64,000 nt of DNA. Source: Shimia biformata (GTDB lineage: Bacteria > Pseudomonadota > Alphaproteobacteria > Rhodobacterales > Rhodobacteraceae). The first letter of the stretch is position 1; the number at the start of each line of letters is the position of its first letter. The stretch spans positions 558,001-622,000 of the forward strand of contig NZ_JAFEJK010000001.1 in NCBI RefSeq assembly GCF_016888515.1. Direction: 5' to 3'. Under the pieces are notes generated by a model. That model did not search any database and was not told the DNA's origin. It worked only from the letters and a program-made list of their open reading frames with translations. Of the stretch, positions 26,306 to 36,561 are shown one piece after another. A program made the translations under genes and the position numbers.

Positions 26306-27274
26306 ATGATGACACGCGTATTCAAGACTGGCCTGTCGACGCTGGCAATTGCCGCCGCGCTGACCACCGCCACCCATGCCGCCGAATTGGGGGCCGTGGA
26401 CGAACCTATCAAGCTGGCGATCAACGAATGGACCGGCCAACACGTCACCACGCATGTCGCCGCCGAAATGCTGCGCGCCGCAGGTTACAAAGTCGAGTTT
26501 GTCACTGCCGGTATGCTGAACCAGTTTCAGGCAATTGCTGACGGCGACATCCACGCCACGCTGGAAATCTGGTCGTCCAACGTGTCGGATCAATATGAAG
26601 TGCTGAAGGGCGAAGGCAAGCTTGAGGAGCTTTCGGACCTTGGGCTGGACGCCAAGGAAGGCATCGCTTACCCGGCCCACGTCGCCGACTTGTGCCCCGG
26701 CCTTCCGGCCTGGGAAGCGCTGCAAGACTGCGCGATGAACTTCGCCACCGCCGAGACGCTGCCGATGGGCCGTCTCGTGGATTATCCTGCTGACTGGGGC
26801 ACACCCGGCGCAGACCGCATGGCGGGGCTTGACCTGCCGTTCAAGGCTGTACCTGCCGGGTCCGAAGGCGCCTTGATCGCGGAACTCCGTGCGTCGACAG
26901 AAAAGAAGTCCCCGCTTCTGATCACGTTCTGGCAGCCGCACTGGGCGATGTCGGCCTATGACGTGAAATTCGTCGAACTGCCGCCCGGCGAAGCCGCTTG
27001 TTTCGAAGACCCGGCATGGGGGCCGAACCCGAATGCGGTCAATGACTGTGACTTCTCCCCTAGCCGCATCTTCAAGGCCGGCTGGATTGGCCTGAAAGAC
27101 AAATGGCCCGCCGCGCATGAGATTCTTGTGAATTACACGCTTGCCGTAGAAGATCAGCAGCCGATGATGGGGGCGGTCGATGTCGATGGCAAGTCGGTGG
27201 AAGAGGTCGTCAGCGCGTGGATGGCGGCGAACGAGAGCAAGTGGAAGCCCGTCGTGGACGCGGCCACCAACTAA
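26306..27274 (+). CDS. Glycine-betaine/TMAO-type ABC transporter substrate-binding protein
   Basis: A 322-residue OpuAC-family binding protein with a signal peptide (cleavage near HAA, residue 26). INEWTGQ, EIWSSN and FWQPHWA supply the tryptophans that usually form the aromatic cage for quaternary ammonium ligands. Four cysteines (CPG, DCAM, ACFED, DCDF) may form disulfides. The ligand could be glycine betaine, choline, proline betaine or TMAO; the three-gene order also recalls the roseobacter TMAO transporter TmoXVW. ATPase and permease genes follow. Confidence 0.88.
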   Translation: MMTRVFKTGLSTLAIAAALTTATHAAELGAVDEPIKLAINEWTGQHVTTHVAAEMLRAAGYKVEFVTAGMLNQFQAIADGDIHATLEIWSSNVSDQYEVLKGEGKLEELSDLGLDAKEGIAYPAHVADLCPGLPAWEALQDCAMNFATAETLPMGRLVDYPADWGTPGADRMAGLDLPFKAVPAGSEGALIAELRASTEKKSPLLITFWQPHWAMSAYDVKFVELPPGEAACFEDPAWGPNPNAVNDCDFSPSRIFKAGWIGLKDKWPAAHEILVNYTLAVEDQQPMMGAVDVDGKSVEEVVSAWMAANESKWKPVVDAATN

Positions 27275-27277
27275 GCG

Positions 27278-28324
27278 ATGACGGGAACGGACACCGCTCC
27301 TGCGATTGCGGTCGAAGGCCTTTGGCAGGTCTTCGGCCCAAATGCGCGTGCCGCCTTGACCGAGGCCCGTGCCGATGGCGCGGGTACGGCCGCGACGCTC
27401 AAGGCGCGCGGCTTGATCCCGGCGGTGCGTGAGGCGTCATTCGAAGTCGCCAGCGGCGAATTGTTCGTCATCATGGGGCTTTCGGGGTCAGGGAAATCGA
27501 CACTGGTCCGCTGTATCTCGCGGTTGATCGAACCGACCGCTGGCGCAGTGCGAATCAACGGAGAGGATATCCTGACTGCGTCCGACAAACGCCTGATCGA
27601 GATGCGCCGTGATACGTTGGGCATGGTGTTCCAGCATTTCGGCCTGTTCCCGCATATGAGCGTTGCCGACAACGTTGCCTTCCCTCTCAAGATGAAAGGA
27701 GAGGGCAAGGCGGCGCGTCGCGCGCGCGCGCTGGAGGTTTTGAACCTTGTCGGGCTTGAGGGGCGTGAGGATGCGTTCCCTCGCGAATTGTCGGGCGGAC
27801 AACGGCAGCGCGTCGGCATTGCCCGGTCATTGGCGGTGAACCCGGATATCTGGTTCCTGGACGAGCCATTCTCGGCCCTGGATCCGCTGATCCGGAGGCA
27901 ATTGCAGGACGAGTTCCTGTCGATCCAGTCAAACCTTCAAAAATCTATCGTTTTCATCACCCATGACATTGCCGAGGCGCTGAAACTTGCGGATCGTATC
28001 GCGATCATGCGTGATGGCGAGATCGTGCAGATCGGCACGCCGACCCAGATCGTGCTGAACCCGGTAGATGACTATGTGCGCGAGTTCACGCGCGACGTAC
28101 CGCGCGGACGTCACATGACATTGGACGAGGTGATGGAGCCTGTCGGCGAAACCACACCTGCCGGGGATTGGCCCGAGTTGCGGACGGGCATGAACCTAGA
28201 GACTGCCCTGACTCTGTGCGCGGCCAGTTTCGAGGCCGTGCCGGTGCAGGATGGCGACGGCAAGGTCGTGGGCGTCGTGCATCCCGAGAGCTTTGTCCGT
28301 GCGCTGGGCGGCGAGCACGGATGA
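27278..28324 (+). CDS. ProV/OpuAA-type ABC ATP-binding protein
   Basis: This 348-residue ATPase has Walker A GLSGSGKST, signature LSGGQRQRVGIARSL and Walker B IWFLDEPFSALDP. The N-terminal extension before the nucleotide domain is typical of ProV, and a short CBS-like tail follows residue 280. The gene begins three bases after the binding protein and overlaps the permease by four (ATGA). Confidence 0.92.
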   Translation: MTGTDTAPAIAVEGLWQVFGPNARAALTEARADGAGTAATLKARGLIPAVREASFEVASGELFVIMGLSGSGKSTLVRCISRLIEPTAGAVRINGEDILTASDKRLIEMRRDTLGMVFQHFGLFPHMSVADNVAFPLKMKGEGKAARRARALEVLNLVGLEGREDAFPRELSGGQRQRVGIARSLAVNPDIWFLDEPFSALDPLIRRQLQDEFLSIQSNLQKSIVFITHDIAEALKLADRIAIMRDGEIVQIGTPTQIVLNPVDDYVREFTRDVPRGRHMTLDEVMEPVGETTPAGDWPELRTGMNLETALTLCAASFEAVPVQDGDGKVVGVVHPESFVRALGGEHG

Positions 28325-30345
28325 GCTTGAGCCGGGGCAGCATTGCGGCGCTGATGTCGTTGACCGTTTTGGTCCTGTGCCTTCTTTTGGCGCCAATTGC
28401 GCCGTGGCTGGTGAAATGGCCCGCCGCGCTGACCGTGCCCATGACCGAGTGGGTCGGGGCGGGCATGTCCGCTTTTCTGGCGCTGTTCAAGCCGCTGGCG
28501 CGGGGGTTCTCATGGGCCATGAGCTATCCGATGAATGCCGCAGGCTACGTGTTGGGGCAGTCTCCCTGGCCGCTGGTGATAGGGCTCGTGACGGCCATAG
28601 GCTGGGTGCTGGGGGGGCTGCGTATGGCGCTTCTTGGTGCCGCGGGTCTGGGGTTCGTGCTGCTCTCGGGCTATTGGCACCAAAGCATGAACACGCTGGC
28701 GCTTGTGGTCGTATCGGTGCCGCTTGCAATGATCATGGGGCTGGCGATCGGTATCCTTGCCTTTGAAGTTCCGCGTTTGAGGGGCGCGGTTCAAGCGGTG
28801 CTGGACGTGATGCAGACCGTGCCAACCTTTGCCTATCTGACACCGCTTCTGGTGTTGTTCGGATTTGGTCCTGTCGTGGGGCTGATCGCATCGGCGATCT
28901 ATGCCGCGCCGCCGATGGCGCGCAACGTGCTGTTGGGGCTTGAGCGTGTCGACGCCGAGATTCGAGAGGCGGCGGTCATGTCCGGTGGAACACGGCGGCA
29001 ACAGCTGTTCCTTGTCGAAATACCCGCCGCTGCAACGCAGATCATGGTTGGCGTGAACCAATGCCTTATGGCGGCACTGTCGATGGTTATCATCGCCGCC
29101 GTAATTGGCGGGTTTGATGATATCGGCTGGGAAGTTCTTCTGACCATGCGCAAGGCTCAGTTCGGCCCTGCCTTCCTTGCCGGGCTGGTGATTGTGGTCT
29201 TTGCCATCCTCATTGACCGAATGTCAGCGAAACTGGCCGAGCCCCGTCAGCGCCACGACCGCAGGGTTTCTTGGGGCATTCTTTTGTTGGGCGGGTTGAT
29301 GTCGGTGGTGTTCTTCTCACAAGACCCGGCGACGTTTGGCGCCTTTGACAGTTTGGCCGAGGCCGTCGACCGGGGCGTCGGACGTTTCACCGCCAACCAT
29401 GGCGCGACGCTGGACGGGATCAAGAACGGTGCGATGTTCTATGGCCTGCTGCCGCTTCGGATCGGGTTGGACGATGCGGTCCTGCCATTCACATGGGGGT
29501 TCAAGTGGACGGCGGTCCACAGCGCCATCGTATATGGTGTTGCGGGTCTACTGGCGGTTTTCCTGGTGTTGCGCGGGCGTGTCACGGCGGGGATTGTCGC
29601 GATGATCGTTGCAGGCATTCTGGTGACTGGAATTTCCCAATTGCCTTGGCCCTTTGTGTTGGTCGGCGTTGGAGCGATCGGCTGGATCTCGGGCGGTTGG
29701 AAGCTGTCCCGTCTGTGCGTGATCCTTCTGGTTCTGATCGGTGTTTCGGGTCTGTGGGAGCGCGCGCTGTTGTCGCTCTACCTGTCCGGCGCTTCGGTCT
29801 TTGCCTGCGCTGTGGTCGGTGGGGCGCTGGGGCTGTGGGGAGCGTTAAGCAAAACCGCATGGGCCGTCTTGCGGCCGGTTTGCGATATCCTTCAGACCAT
29901 CCCCCTGTTCGTCTTTCTTATCCCGGTGTTGATGTTCTTCCAGATCGGCGAGTTCTCGGCCTTTCTCGCCATCTGCATGTACGCGGTCGTGCCGATGATC
30001 CGCTATACCCGGCACGGGCTGGTCACTACCCCGCCGGACCTGATCGAGGCTGCGGAAAGCGCCGGGGCGACTAGGATGCAGATCCTGCGAGAGGTGCGCG
30101 CACCTTACGCCGCGCCGACGATCCTGTTGGGGCTGAACCAGACCATCCTTTATGCCTTTGCGATGCTGGTTATTGCCGCGTTGATCGGTACTACGGGGCT
30201 TGGGCAATCAATCTATCTCGCGCTGGGGCAGGCGGACGTCGGACTGGGCCTGACCGCGGGGGCTGCGATGGCGATCCTTGCGCTGGTGGCGGACAGGCTG
30301 GTTCAGGGGTTCGCAGAAGAACGGCGGCGCGCGCTGGGGCTGTGA
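28321..30345 (+). CDS. Tandem-fused ABC permease (two ProW-like domains)
   Basis: Start at ATG 28321 gives 674 residues, about twice a normal ProW. Two permease halves are present, each with its own EAA loop that docks on the ATPase: EIREAAVMSGGTRRQQ in the first half and DLIEAAESAGATRMQI in the second. The halves are clearly diverged, so the transporter works as a built-in heterodimer. About 14 membrane spans are likely, including extra helices at the N-terminus and between the halves. Confidence 0.9.
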   Translation: MSLSRGSIAALMSLTVLVLCLLLAPIAPWLVKWPAALTVPMTEWVGAGMSAFLALFKPLARGFSWAMSYPMNAAGYVLGQSPWPLVIGLVTAIGWVLGGLRMALLGAAGLGFVLLSGYWHQSMNTLALVVVSVPLAMIMGLAIGILAFEVPRLRGAVQAVLDVMQTVPTFAYLTPLLVLFGFGPVVGLIASAIYAAPPMARNVLLGLERVDAEIREAAVMSGGTRRQQLFLVEIPAAATQIMVGVNQCLMAALSMVIIAAVIGGFDDIGWEVLLTMRKAQFGPAFLAGLVIVVFAILIDRMSAKLAEPRQRHDRRVSWGILLLGGLMSVVFFSQDPATFGAFDSLAEAVDRGVGRFTANHGATLDGIKNGAMFYGLLPLRIGLDDAVLPFTWGFKWTAVHSAIVYGVAGLLAVFLVLRGRVTAGIVAMIVAGILVTGISQLPWPFVLVGVGAIGWISGGWKLSRLCVILLVLIGVSGLWERALLSLYLSGASVFACAVVGGALGLWGALSKTAWAVLRPVCDILQTIPLFVFLIPVLMFFQIGEFSAFLAICMYAVVPMIRYTRHGLVTTPPDLIEAAESAGATRMQILREVRAPYAAPTILLGLNQTILYAFAMLVIAALIGTTGLGQSIYLALGQADVGLGLTAGAAMAILALVADRLVQGFAEERRRALGL

Positions 30346-30399
30346 AGCCGCGATGCCTCTGGCGAGGCTGTATGCCGGAACATTGAAAAGTTTCGCGCC

Positions 30400-30585
30400 T
30401 CAGAAATCGATGGCGATGCCTTTTTTCTCCCAATCGCCATATCGCACCGGCTCGGGACCGTCACGGCCGCCATATTCTTTGGGCAGTTTTTTGGCAGCGG
30501 CCTGTTTGCGGCGTTCCTCGGCTTCGGCCAGTGCGCGTTTTGCGGCGTCGGGCAGATCGGGGCGGTCGTTTTGGTCGTCGCTCAT
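30400..30585 (-). CDS. DUF1674 / SDHAF4-like protein
   Basis: A 61-residue protein starting at ATG 30585 after AAAGGAAG. The C-terminal block KEYGGRDGPEPVRYGDWEKKG is the DUF1674 signature, shared with mitochondrial SDHAF4, which protects flavinylated SdhA during complex II assembly. A similar role in bacteria is inferred. It is transcribed divergently from rsmB. Confidence 0.88.
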   Translation of the reverse strand: MSDDQNDRPDLPDAAKRALAEAEERRKQAAAKKLPKEYGGRDGPEPVRYGDWEKKGIAIDF

Positions 30586-30662
30586 GCCAAGGCTTCCTTT
30601 TGTCGGTGCCCCTTGATATATGCGCGCGTCTGTCATGGGCAAGCCATCAAAGGAGCGTCCCG

Positions 30663-31934
30663 ATGTCCCAGAGCGGCATTCCCGCCCGCCGCGCCGCGGC
30701 CTATCTTCTTGACCAGGTTCTGGGCGAGGCACGGCTGTTGTCAGAGTTGATCGGCGGCGGTGCGTTGAACCGGCTGGAACGGGATGACCGGGCGCGGGCA
30801 CAGCGCCTTGCCACCGAGACCCTGCGCGGATTGGGTCGTGCGGATGCGCTTTTGTCCAACTATGTCGAGCGGATCCCGCCTTTGCCTGTGCAGAACATCC
30901 TTCGGCTGGCGGTCATCGAACTCTGCGCTGGAGGCGCCGCGCATGGGGTCGTAAACGATGCGGTCACACTTGTCGCCAAGACCCGCCAGCATGCCTCGAT
31001 GAAAGGTATGGTCAACGCCGTGTTGCGCCGGGTCGCCAAGGACGGTCCGACGATGTGGGACACGATGCCGGTGCCGGCGCTTCCCGATTGGCTGCGCGAG
31101 CCGCTGGTGGCGGGATACGGGGACAAGGTGGTCGCCGCGATGGAAGTGGCGCATTTCGCCGGCGCGCCGCTTGACCTGACCGCGAAGGGCGATGCTGCTG
31201 CCTTGGCCGCAGAAGTTGGCGGCACGCTGTTGCCGACGGGTTCGGTGCGCCTTGTCGAGGCCGGGCGGGTCTCGGGTCTGCCAGAATACAACGCTGGAAC
31301 GTGGTGGGTACAGGATGCCGCCGCCGCACTGCCCGCAAAAGTGCTGGCGCCGCAAGCTGGCGAAAGGGTGCTGGACCTCTGCGCCGCGCCGGGCGGTAAG
31401 ACGATGCAAATTGCAGCAACGGGCGCGACGGTCACGGCGGTCGATGATGCCAAGTCGCGCATGGCGCGGTTGGAAGAAAATCTGACCCGCACGAAGCTGA
31501 GCGCCGAACTCGTCACCATGGATATGCGCAAGTTGACCGGGGAATGGGACGCCATCCTTCTGGATGCGCCCTGTTCCGCCACCGGCACGATCCGCCGCCA
31601 TCCCGATTTACCCTTTGCCAAGGACGGGTCGGATTTCATGGCGCTTATCAACCTTCAGGCGCGGATGTTGGATCATGCCCTGACTTTGCTGAAACCCGGC
31701 GGGCGGTTGGTTTTCTGCACCTGTAGTCTTTTGCCGGACGAGGGCGAATGTCAGATCGACGAAGTGTTGAAACGGCACCCTGACCTGACCGTAGACCGCG
31801 ACGCGCTGGCTCTTCCCGGGGTCGATATGGGCTGGATCACTGAAGAAGGCGGGCTGCGGTTGCGTCCAGATTACTGGGCGGACAAGGGTGGCATGGACGG
31901 CTTCTATATGGCGATGCTGCGCAAACCTGCCTGA
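30663..31934 (+). CDS. rsmB: RsmB/NOP-family rRNA cytosine-C5 methyltransferase
   Basis: ATG 30663 after AAAGGAG gives 423 residues. An N-terminal NusB-like RNA-binding domain (about residues 1-130) is followed by the SAM methyltransferase (about 200-420). LDLCAAPGGKTMQ binds SAM; LLDAPCSATGTIRRHPD holds the proline-cysteine pair, and FCTCSLLPDE the catalytic TC motif. E. coli RsmB methylates C967 of 16S rRNA. Confidence 0.92.
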   Translation: MSQSGIPARRAAAYLLDQVLGEARLLSELIGGGALNRLERDDRARAQRLATETLRGLGRADALLSNYVERIPPLPVQNILRLAVIELCAGGAAHGVVNDAVTLVAKTRQHASMKGMVNAVLRRVAKDGPTMWDTMPVPALPDWLREPLVAGYGDKVVAAMEVAHFAGAPLDLTAKGDAAALAAEVGGTLLPTGSVRLVEAGRVSGLPEYNAGTWWVQDAAAALPAKVLAPQAGERVLDLCAAPGGKTMQIAATGATVTAVDDAKSRMARLEENLTRTKLSAELVTMDMRKLTGEWDAILLDAPCSATGTIRRHPDLPFAKDGSDFMALINLQARMLDHALTLLKPGGRLVFCTCSLLPDEGECQIDEVLKRHPDLTVDRDALALPGVDMGWITEEGGLRLRPDYWADKGGMDGFYMAMLRKPA

Positions 31935-32025
31935 TCCTCAATCCGCCGACATTCCGGCGGTGACTTTCGCTTGAGTCGGCGCTATCATCGCGGCCAAACG
32001 CCCGAAGAGCGTAGAGGCAGAGCGC

Positions 32026-33771
32026 ATGTCCAACCCAGACAGCCCAAGCGCGCGCTGGACGCGCCTGATGCACCGTGTTCACGCACGGGGCAGCACGCTT
32101 GCGCGTCCTGCGACAGCTTTCACCTCGATGCCGGAACCACGCACCATTGGCAGCTATGCCAAGGGCAAGCAACTGGTGGCGGGGAATTTCCTTTTTGCCG
32201 GGCACCTGGTGACAGCGCCCGATCGCGGCATGTGGGAGATCGCGCCGCCTGACGATGTGTTTGACGCGGACCTTCACGGTTTTGCCTGGCTTGACGATCT
32301 GGCTGCGGTGGGCGACCCGGCGGCGCGCGGCAAGGCGCAGGATTGGTTATGGAGCTGGATCGACAGGTTCGGTACGGGGCGCGGAGCAGGCTGGACACCA
32401 GATCTGACCGGGCGCCGTCTGATCCGCTGGATCAACCACGCGCCCTTCCTGTTGCGCGGGCGCGACGGAGATCAAAGCCGGGCCTATTATCGGTCGCTTG
32501 GTCAGCAGACGATCTTTCTCAGCCGCCGTTGGAAGAAGACCGCGCCGGGCTTGCCTCGGTTTGAGGCGCTGACAGGGCTGATCTATGCCGGGCTAGCCTT
32601 GGAAGGTATGCGGCGGCACGTGGCCCCGGCGCTGGCAGCGCTCGACCGGGAGTGTCGCGCACAGGTGGACGAGCAGGGCGGTATCCCGACTCGAAACCCC
32701 GAGGAATTGCTGGAAGTCTTCACGCTGTTGACCTGGGCGGCAACCGCGTTGGCCGAGGCGGAAATGCCGCTCTCCAAGGATCACACCGCCGCGGTGGAAC
32801 GCATCGCCCCGACGCTGCGCACCCTGCGCCATGCCGATGGCGGACTGGCGCGTTTTCATGGCGGGGGACGCGGACTTGAGGGGCGGCTGGACCACGCACT
32901 GGCCGAAAGCCAAGTCAAGACCAGCCAGCCCGATGGGTTGTCCATGGGCTATGCCCGCCTGTCGGCGGGGCGCACCAGCGTCATCGTCGACGCTAGCCCA
33001 CCGCCAACCGGGGTGGCTTCGGTCAATGCCCACGCTTCGACCCTTGCCTTCGAGATGACATCGGGACGGCGGCCGGTCATTGTCAACTGCGGTTCCGGTG
33101 CCAGCTTTGGCGAGGACTGGCGCCGCGCGGGTCGGGCCACGCCGTCCCATTCGACCCTGTCGCTGGACAAGTATTCTTCGGCCCGGCTGGGTGAGGTTGG
33201 ATCGGGCAATTGGCGTGAGGAACAGTTGATCGACACGCCCAAAGAGGTGCCGATCGAAATCAGCCCCGCCCCGGACGGGCTCCGGTTTCAGGGGGGGCAC
33301 GATGGTTACGTGCGCACCCATGGTCTGACCCACGCGCGGACGCTGGAACTGACCTTCGACGGGCGCGGCATGGTGGGTGAGGAACTGATCATCGCGTTGG
33401 AGGATACCCACAAGAAACGGTTTGATCGGGTGCTGGACGCCAAATCCCTGCAAGGCGTGCCGTTTGACTTGCGATTCCATCTGCATCCCGAGGTCGATGC
33501 GGCCGTGGACATGGGAGGTGCGGCGGTGTCATTGGCGCTGAAAAGTGGTGAAATCTGGATATTCCGACACGAAGGGGTGTTCGATCTGGCCCTCGAACCG
33601 TCGGTTTACCTGGAAAAATCACGATTAAAGCCACGTGCGACCAAACAAGTGGTTCTATCCGGGGTCGCGTTGGAGTATGCGACCCGCATCCGGTGGTCGC
33701 TGGCCAAGGCGCAGGACAGCGCGATTGCTATCAGGGACCTGAACCGGGACGAACTGGACCTGACAACCTGA
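32026..33771 (+). CDS. Heparinase II/III-family protein
   Basis: A 581-residue protein with an N-terminal alpha-toroid (about residues 40-300) and a C-terminal beta-sandwich (about 340-570), including [19 protein letters not shown] and the SHSTLSLD segment typical of the family. No signal peptide is visible. Such proteins are found in many alphaproteobacteria between rsmB and purH. The polysaccharide or envelope substrate is unknown, and the lyase activity is inferred from the fold only. Confidence 0.85.
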   Translation: MSNPDSPSARWTRLMHRVHARGSTLARPATAFTSMPEPRTIGSYAKGKQLVAGNFLFAGHLVTAPDRGMWEIAPPDDVFDADLHGFAWLDDLAAVGDPAARGKAQDWLWSWIDRFGTGRGAGWTPDLTGRRLIRWINHAPFLLRGRDGDQSRAYYRSLGQQTIFLSRRWKKTAPGLPRFEALTGLIYAGLALEGMRRHVAPALAALDRECRAQVDEQGGIPTRNPEELLEVFTLLTWAATALAEAEMPLSKDHTAAVERIAPTLRTLRHADGGLARFHGGGRGLEGRLDHALAESQVKTSQPDGLSMGYARLSAGRTSVIVDASPPPTGVASVNAHASTLAFEMTSGRRPVIVNCGSGASFGEDWRRAGRATPSHSTLSLDKYSSARLGEVGSGNWREEQLIDTPKEVPIEISPAPDGLRFQGGHDGYVRTHGLTHARTLELTFDGRGMVGEELIIALEDTHKKRFDRVLDAKSLQGVPFDLRFHLHPEVDAAVDMGGAAVSLALKSGEIWIFRHEGVFDLALEPSVYLEKSRLKPRATKQVVLSGVALEYATRIRWSLAKAQDSAIAIRDLNRDELDLTT

Positions 33772-33790
33772 CCCTTGGACCCTGCTCACC

Positions 33791-35380
33791 ATGACCGAAA
33801 AAACCCCGATCCGCCGCGCCCTGATCTCTGTTTCCGACAAGACCGGGTTGATTGACCTTGGCAAGGCGCTGGCCGAGCGCGGGGTAGAATTGTTGTCCAC
33901 CGGCGGAAGTGCCAAGGCGATGCGCGACGCGGGGCTTGAGGTCAAGGACGTGTCCGAGATCACCGGCTTCCCCGAGATGATGGATGGCCGCGTCAAGACC
34001 CTGCACCCCAAAGTTCATGGTGGCCTTCTGGCACTGCGGGACAATGACGACCATGTCGCGGCAATGGACGAACACGGGATCGGAGCGATCGACCTTCTGG
34101 TCGTGAACCTTTACCCGTTCGAGGCGACCGTCGCGGCGGGGGCCGATTATGACACCTGCATCGAGAACATCGATATCGGCGGTCCAGCGATGATCCGCGC
34201 TGCGGCCAAGAACGCCGCTTTCGTGAACGTGATCGTCGACGTCGAGGACTATGACAAGCTTCTGGACGACATGGACCAGCATGGAGGCGCGACCTGCGCC
34301 AAGTTCCGCAAGAAGCTGGCACAAAAGGCCTATGCCCGCACCGCTGCCTATGACGCCGCCGTGTCCAACTGGATGGCGGATCAGTTGGCGCTGGAAGCCC
34401 CCAAGCGCCGCGCCTTTGCGGGTGAGCTGAAGCAGGCCCTGCGCTATGGCGAGAACAGCCACCAGAAGGCGGCGTTTTACACCGACGGTTCGAACCGCCC
34501 CGGCGTGGCGACGGCGGTGCAGCTTCAGGGCAAGGAACTGAGCTACAACAACATCAACGATACCGATGCCGCGTTTGAACTGGTGGCCGAGTTCGATCCC
34601 GCCAACGGCCCCGCCGTGGCAATCATCAAGCATGCCAATCCCTGTGGCGTAGCCGTGGGCGCGACGCTGGAAGAAGCCTATCAGAAGGCGTTTGACTGTG
34701 ACCGCACATCGGCTTTCGGTGGCATCGTGGCGCTGAACATGCCGCTGGACGCGGCCACCGCCGCCAAGATCACCCAGATTTTTACCGAAGTTGTGATCGC
34801 CCCGGGTGCGTCGGACGAGGCGAAAGAGATCTTTGCCGCCAAGAAGAACCTGCGCCTGCTGCTGACAGATGGTCTGCCGGACGTGCGTCAGCCGATCAAG
34901 GCTTACAAACAGGTCGCGGGCGGCATGCTGGTTCAGGACAAGGATGTCGGCTATGTCGGCATCGAAGACCTGAAGGTCGTGACCAAGAAGGCCCCGGATG
35001 AGCAGGAAATGGCCGATCTCCTGTTTGCTTGGAAAGTCGCCAAACACGTCAAGTCGAACGCCATCGTCTATGTCAAGAACGGCGCCACCGTCGGCGTCGG
35101 TGCCGGCCAGATGAGCCGGCTGGACAGTGCCAATGTCGCCGCCGCCAAAGCCGGCCGCATGGCCGAGGAACTGGGACTGGACGAGGTGCCGACCAAGGGC
35201 TGCGCTGTCGCTTCGGACGCGTTCTTCCCCTTCCCGGACGGCTTGCTGGAAGCGGCCGCCGCTGGCGGCAAATGCGTGATCCAGCCGGGCGGTTCGATGC
35301 GGGACGACGAGGTGATCAAGGCGGCGGACGAAGCCGGACTTGCCATGGTCTTTACCGGCATGCGCCACTTCCGCCACTAA
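33791..35380 (+). CDS. purH: Bifunctional AICAR transformylase / IMP cyclohydrolase
   Basis: The protein is full length at 529 residues. The N-terminal IMP cyclohydrolase domain (about residues 1-190) begins [13 protein letters not shown] and contains [13 protein letters not shown]. The AICAR transformylase domain (about 200-529) contains KHANPCGVA with the catalytic Lys-His pair. It catalyses the last two steps of purine synthesis and uses 10-formyl-tetrahydrofolate. It starts 19 bases after the heparinase-like gene. Confidence 0.98.
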   Translation: MTEKTPIRRALISVSDKTGLIDLGKALAERGVELLSTGGSAKAMRDAGLEVKDVSEITGFPEMMDGRVKTLHPKVHGGLLALRDNDDHVAAMDEHGIGAIDLLVVNLYPFEATVAAGADYDTCIENIDIGGPAMIRAAAKNAAFVNVIVDVEDYDKLLDDMDQHGGATCAKFRKKLAQKAYARTAAYDAAVSNWMADQLALEAPKRRAFAGELKQALRYGENSHQKAAFYTDGSNRPGVATAVQLQGKELSYNNINDTDAAFELVAEFDPANGPAVAIIKHANPCGVAVGATLEEAYQKAFDCDRTSAFGGIVALNMPLDAATAAKITQIFTEVVIAPGASDEAKEIFAAKKNLRLLLTDGLPDVRQPIKAYKQVAGGMLVQDKDVGYVGIEDLKVVTKKAPDEQEMADLLFAWKVAKHVKSNAIVYVKNGATVGVGAGQMSRLDSANVAAAKAGRMAEELGLDEVPTKGCAVASDAFFPFPDGLLEAAAAGGKCVIQPGGSMRDDEVIKAADEAGLAMVFTGMRHFRH

Positions 35381-35419
35381 GGGTGGATCGATCGGCAGGC
35401 AACAAACAAAGGGGCAGCC

Positions 35420-35887
35420 ATGCGGCAGCTTTTCTGGGCAGGGTTCTGGGTATTTCTGGCGGATCAGGCGTCAAAATACCTGGTGGTCCACCATCTGAAC
35501 CTGTGGGAGGTCGGCCGGATTGACGTCTGGCCGCCTTTCCTGACCTTTCGCATGGCTTGGAACGAGGGCATCAATTTCGGGCTTTTCGCCAGTGGATCAG
35601 GTTCGACCCGTGCCATTTTGATTGCCATAGCATTTGCGGTGATTGCCTTTGTCCTGTGGTGGGTCCGAAAGGATCAACCGGGGCGGTTGGCGATGATTTC
35701 GGCCGGGGTGCTGATCGGTGGGGCAATCGGCAACGTGGTGGACCGCCTTCTTTACGGCGCGGTTGCGGATTTTCTGAACATGTCGTGCTGCGGCATCGAC
35801 AATCCCTTTGCCTTCAATGTCGCCGATATCGCGATATTCGCCGGGGCGCTGGGTTTGCTCCTGTTCACCGGCAAAAAGCCTGCGTGA
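35420..35887 (+). CDS. lspA: Lipoprotein signal peptidase (signal peptidase II)
   Basis: A 155-residue protein with four membrane spans. The two catalytic aspartates are in GNVVDRLLYGAVADF and FNVADIAI. It cleaves the signal peptide of lipid-modified prolipoproteins in the inner membrane. It is followed at once by a lipoprotein gene that may be one of its clients. Confidence 0.95.
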   Translation: MRQLFWAGFWVFLADQASKYLVVHHLNLWEVGRIDVWPPFLTFRMAWNEGINFGLFASGSGSTRAILIAIAFAVIAFVLWWVRKDQPGRLAMISAGVLIGGAIGNVVDRLLYGAVADFLNMSCCGIDNPFAFNVADIAIFAGALGLLLFTGKKPA

Positions 35888-35938
35888 CGTGGTGGCGGAA
35901 TTGGTTTAAAACCCCTTTGAGGTTTGAGGAGAGCGGCA

Positions 35939-36454
35939 ATGTCCCTGTCTAGGGTGGCAGTTTTGGTTCTGGCAATGGGCCTGAGTGCCTGTGCCAAGCA
36001 GGATGGGCTGCGCGTTCTTAGTCCGACCGGTGACGGCCCGGATGAATTCCGCATTGTCCCGCATAAACCGCTTGAAACTCCGAAATCCTACGCCGAGTTG
36101 CCCGCGCCCACGCCGGGCGGCACGAACCGTACCGATCTGACACCAAAGGCGGACGCGGTTGCTGCGCTGGGCGGGTCGCGCAAGGCAGTCGAAGATCGTG
36201 GCGTGTCGTCGTCCGACGGGGCTTTGGTGTCCTATGCCTCGCGCTCGGGTGTTGAAGCCGATGTCCGGCAGGTGGCGCGGATCGAGGATGAAGAGTACCG
36301 CAAGAAACGCGGGCGTTTTGGTCGGTTCCGGCTGAAGAAGGACGACTTCTACGACAAGGTCTATTCCCCGCTGTCGCTTGAGCAGACGGATGAGGTCTGG
36401 CGCTGGCGTCGTGCCGGTGCGCGTACGCCGGCCTATCCTGCCGACCTGCGATGA
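35939..36454 (+). CDS. DUF3035 lipoprotein
   Basis: ATG 35939 after GAGGAGA gives 171 residues. A short signal peptide ends in the lipobox LSAC with the lipidated Cys18. The mature part is proline-rich (PHKPLETPKSYAELPAPTPGG) and then charged, ending in an SLEQTDEVWRWRRAG segment. DUF3035 proteins of alphaproteobacteria are called BamF-like by analogy; involvement in outer-membrane assembly is inference. Confidence 0.85.
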   Translation: MSLSRVAVLVLAMGLSACAKQDGLRVLSPTGDGPDEFRIVPHKPLETPKSYAELPAPTPGGTNRTDLTPKADAVAALGGSRKAVEDRGVSSSDGALVSYASRSGVEADVRQVARIEDEEYRKKRGRFGRFRLKKDDFYDKVYSPLSLEQTDEVWRWRRAGARTPAYPADLR

Positions 36455-36561
36455 GCGGCGGGCATTAAGTCCTCACAAACCCGTTTGATCCCTTGAAGCT
36501 GTCCCGGCGGTGCGTAACTAATGACGCACGTCACAAGGCAATGAGCATCGCAAGGGTAGGT

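Noticed and set aside
26054-27118. A 354-codon frame on the minus strand across the dapB end and the betaine-type binding protein
   Set aside because: It is antisense to two well-supported genes and shows no domain.
30355-30368. GCCTC-TGGC-GAGGC stem as a terminator after the tandem permease
   Set aside because: The stem is only five base pairs with no T run; too weak to call.
33731-35377. A 548-codon frame on the minus strand opposite purH
   Set aside because: It is antisense to an unquestioned housekeeping gene, with no ribosome site and no family motifs.
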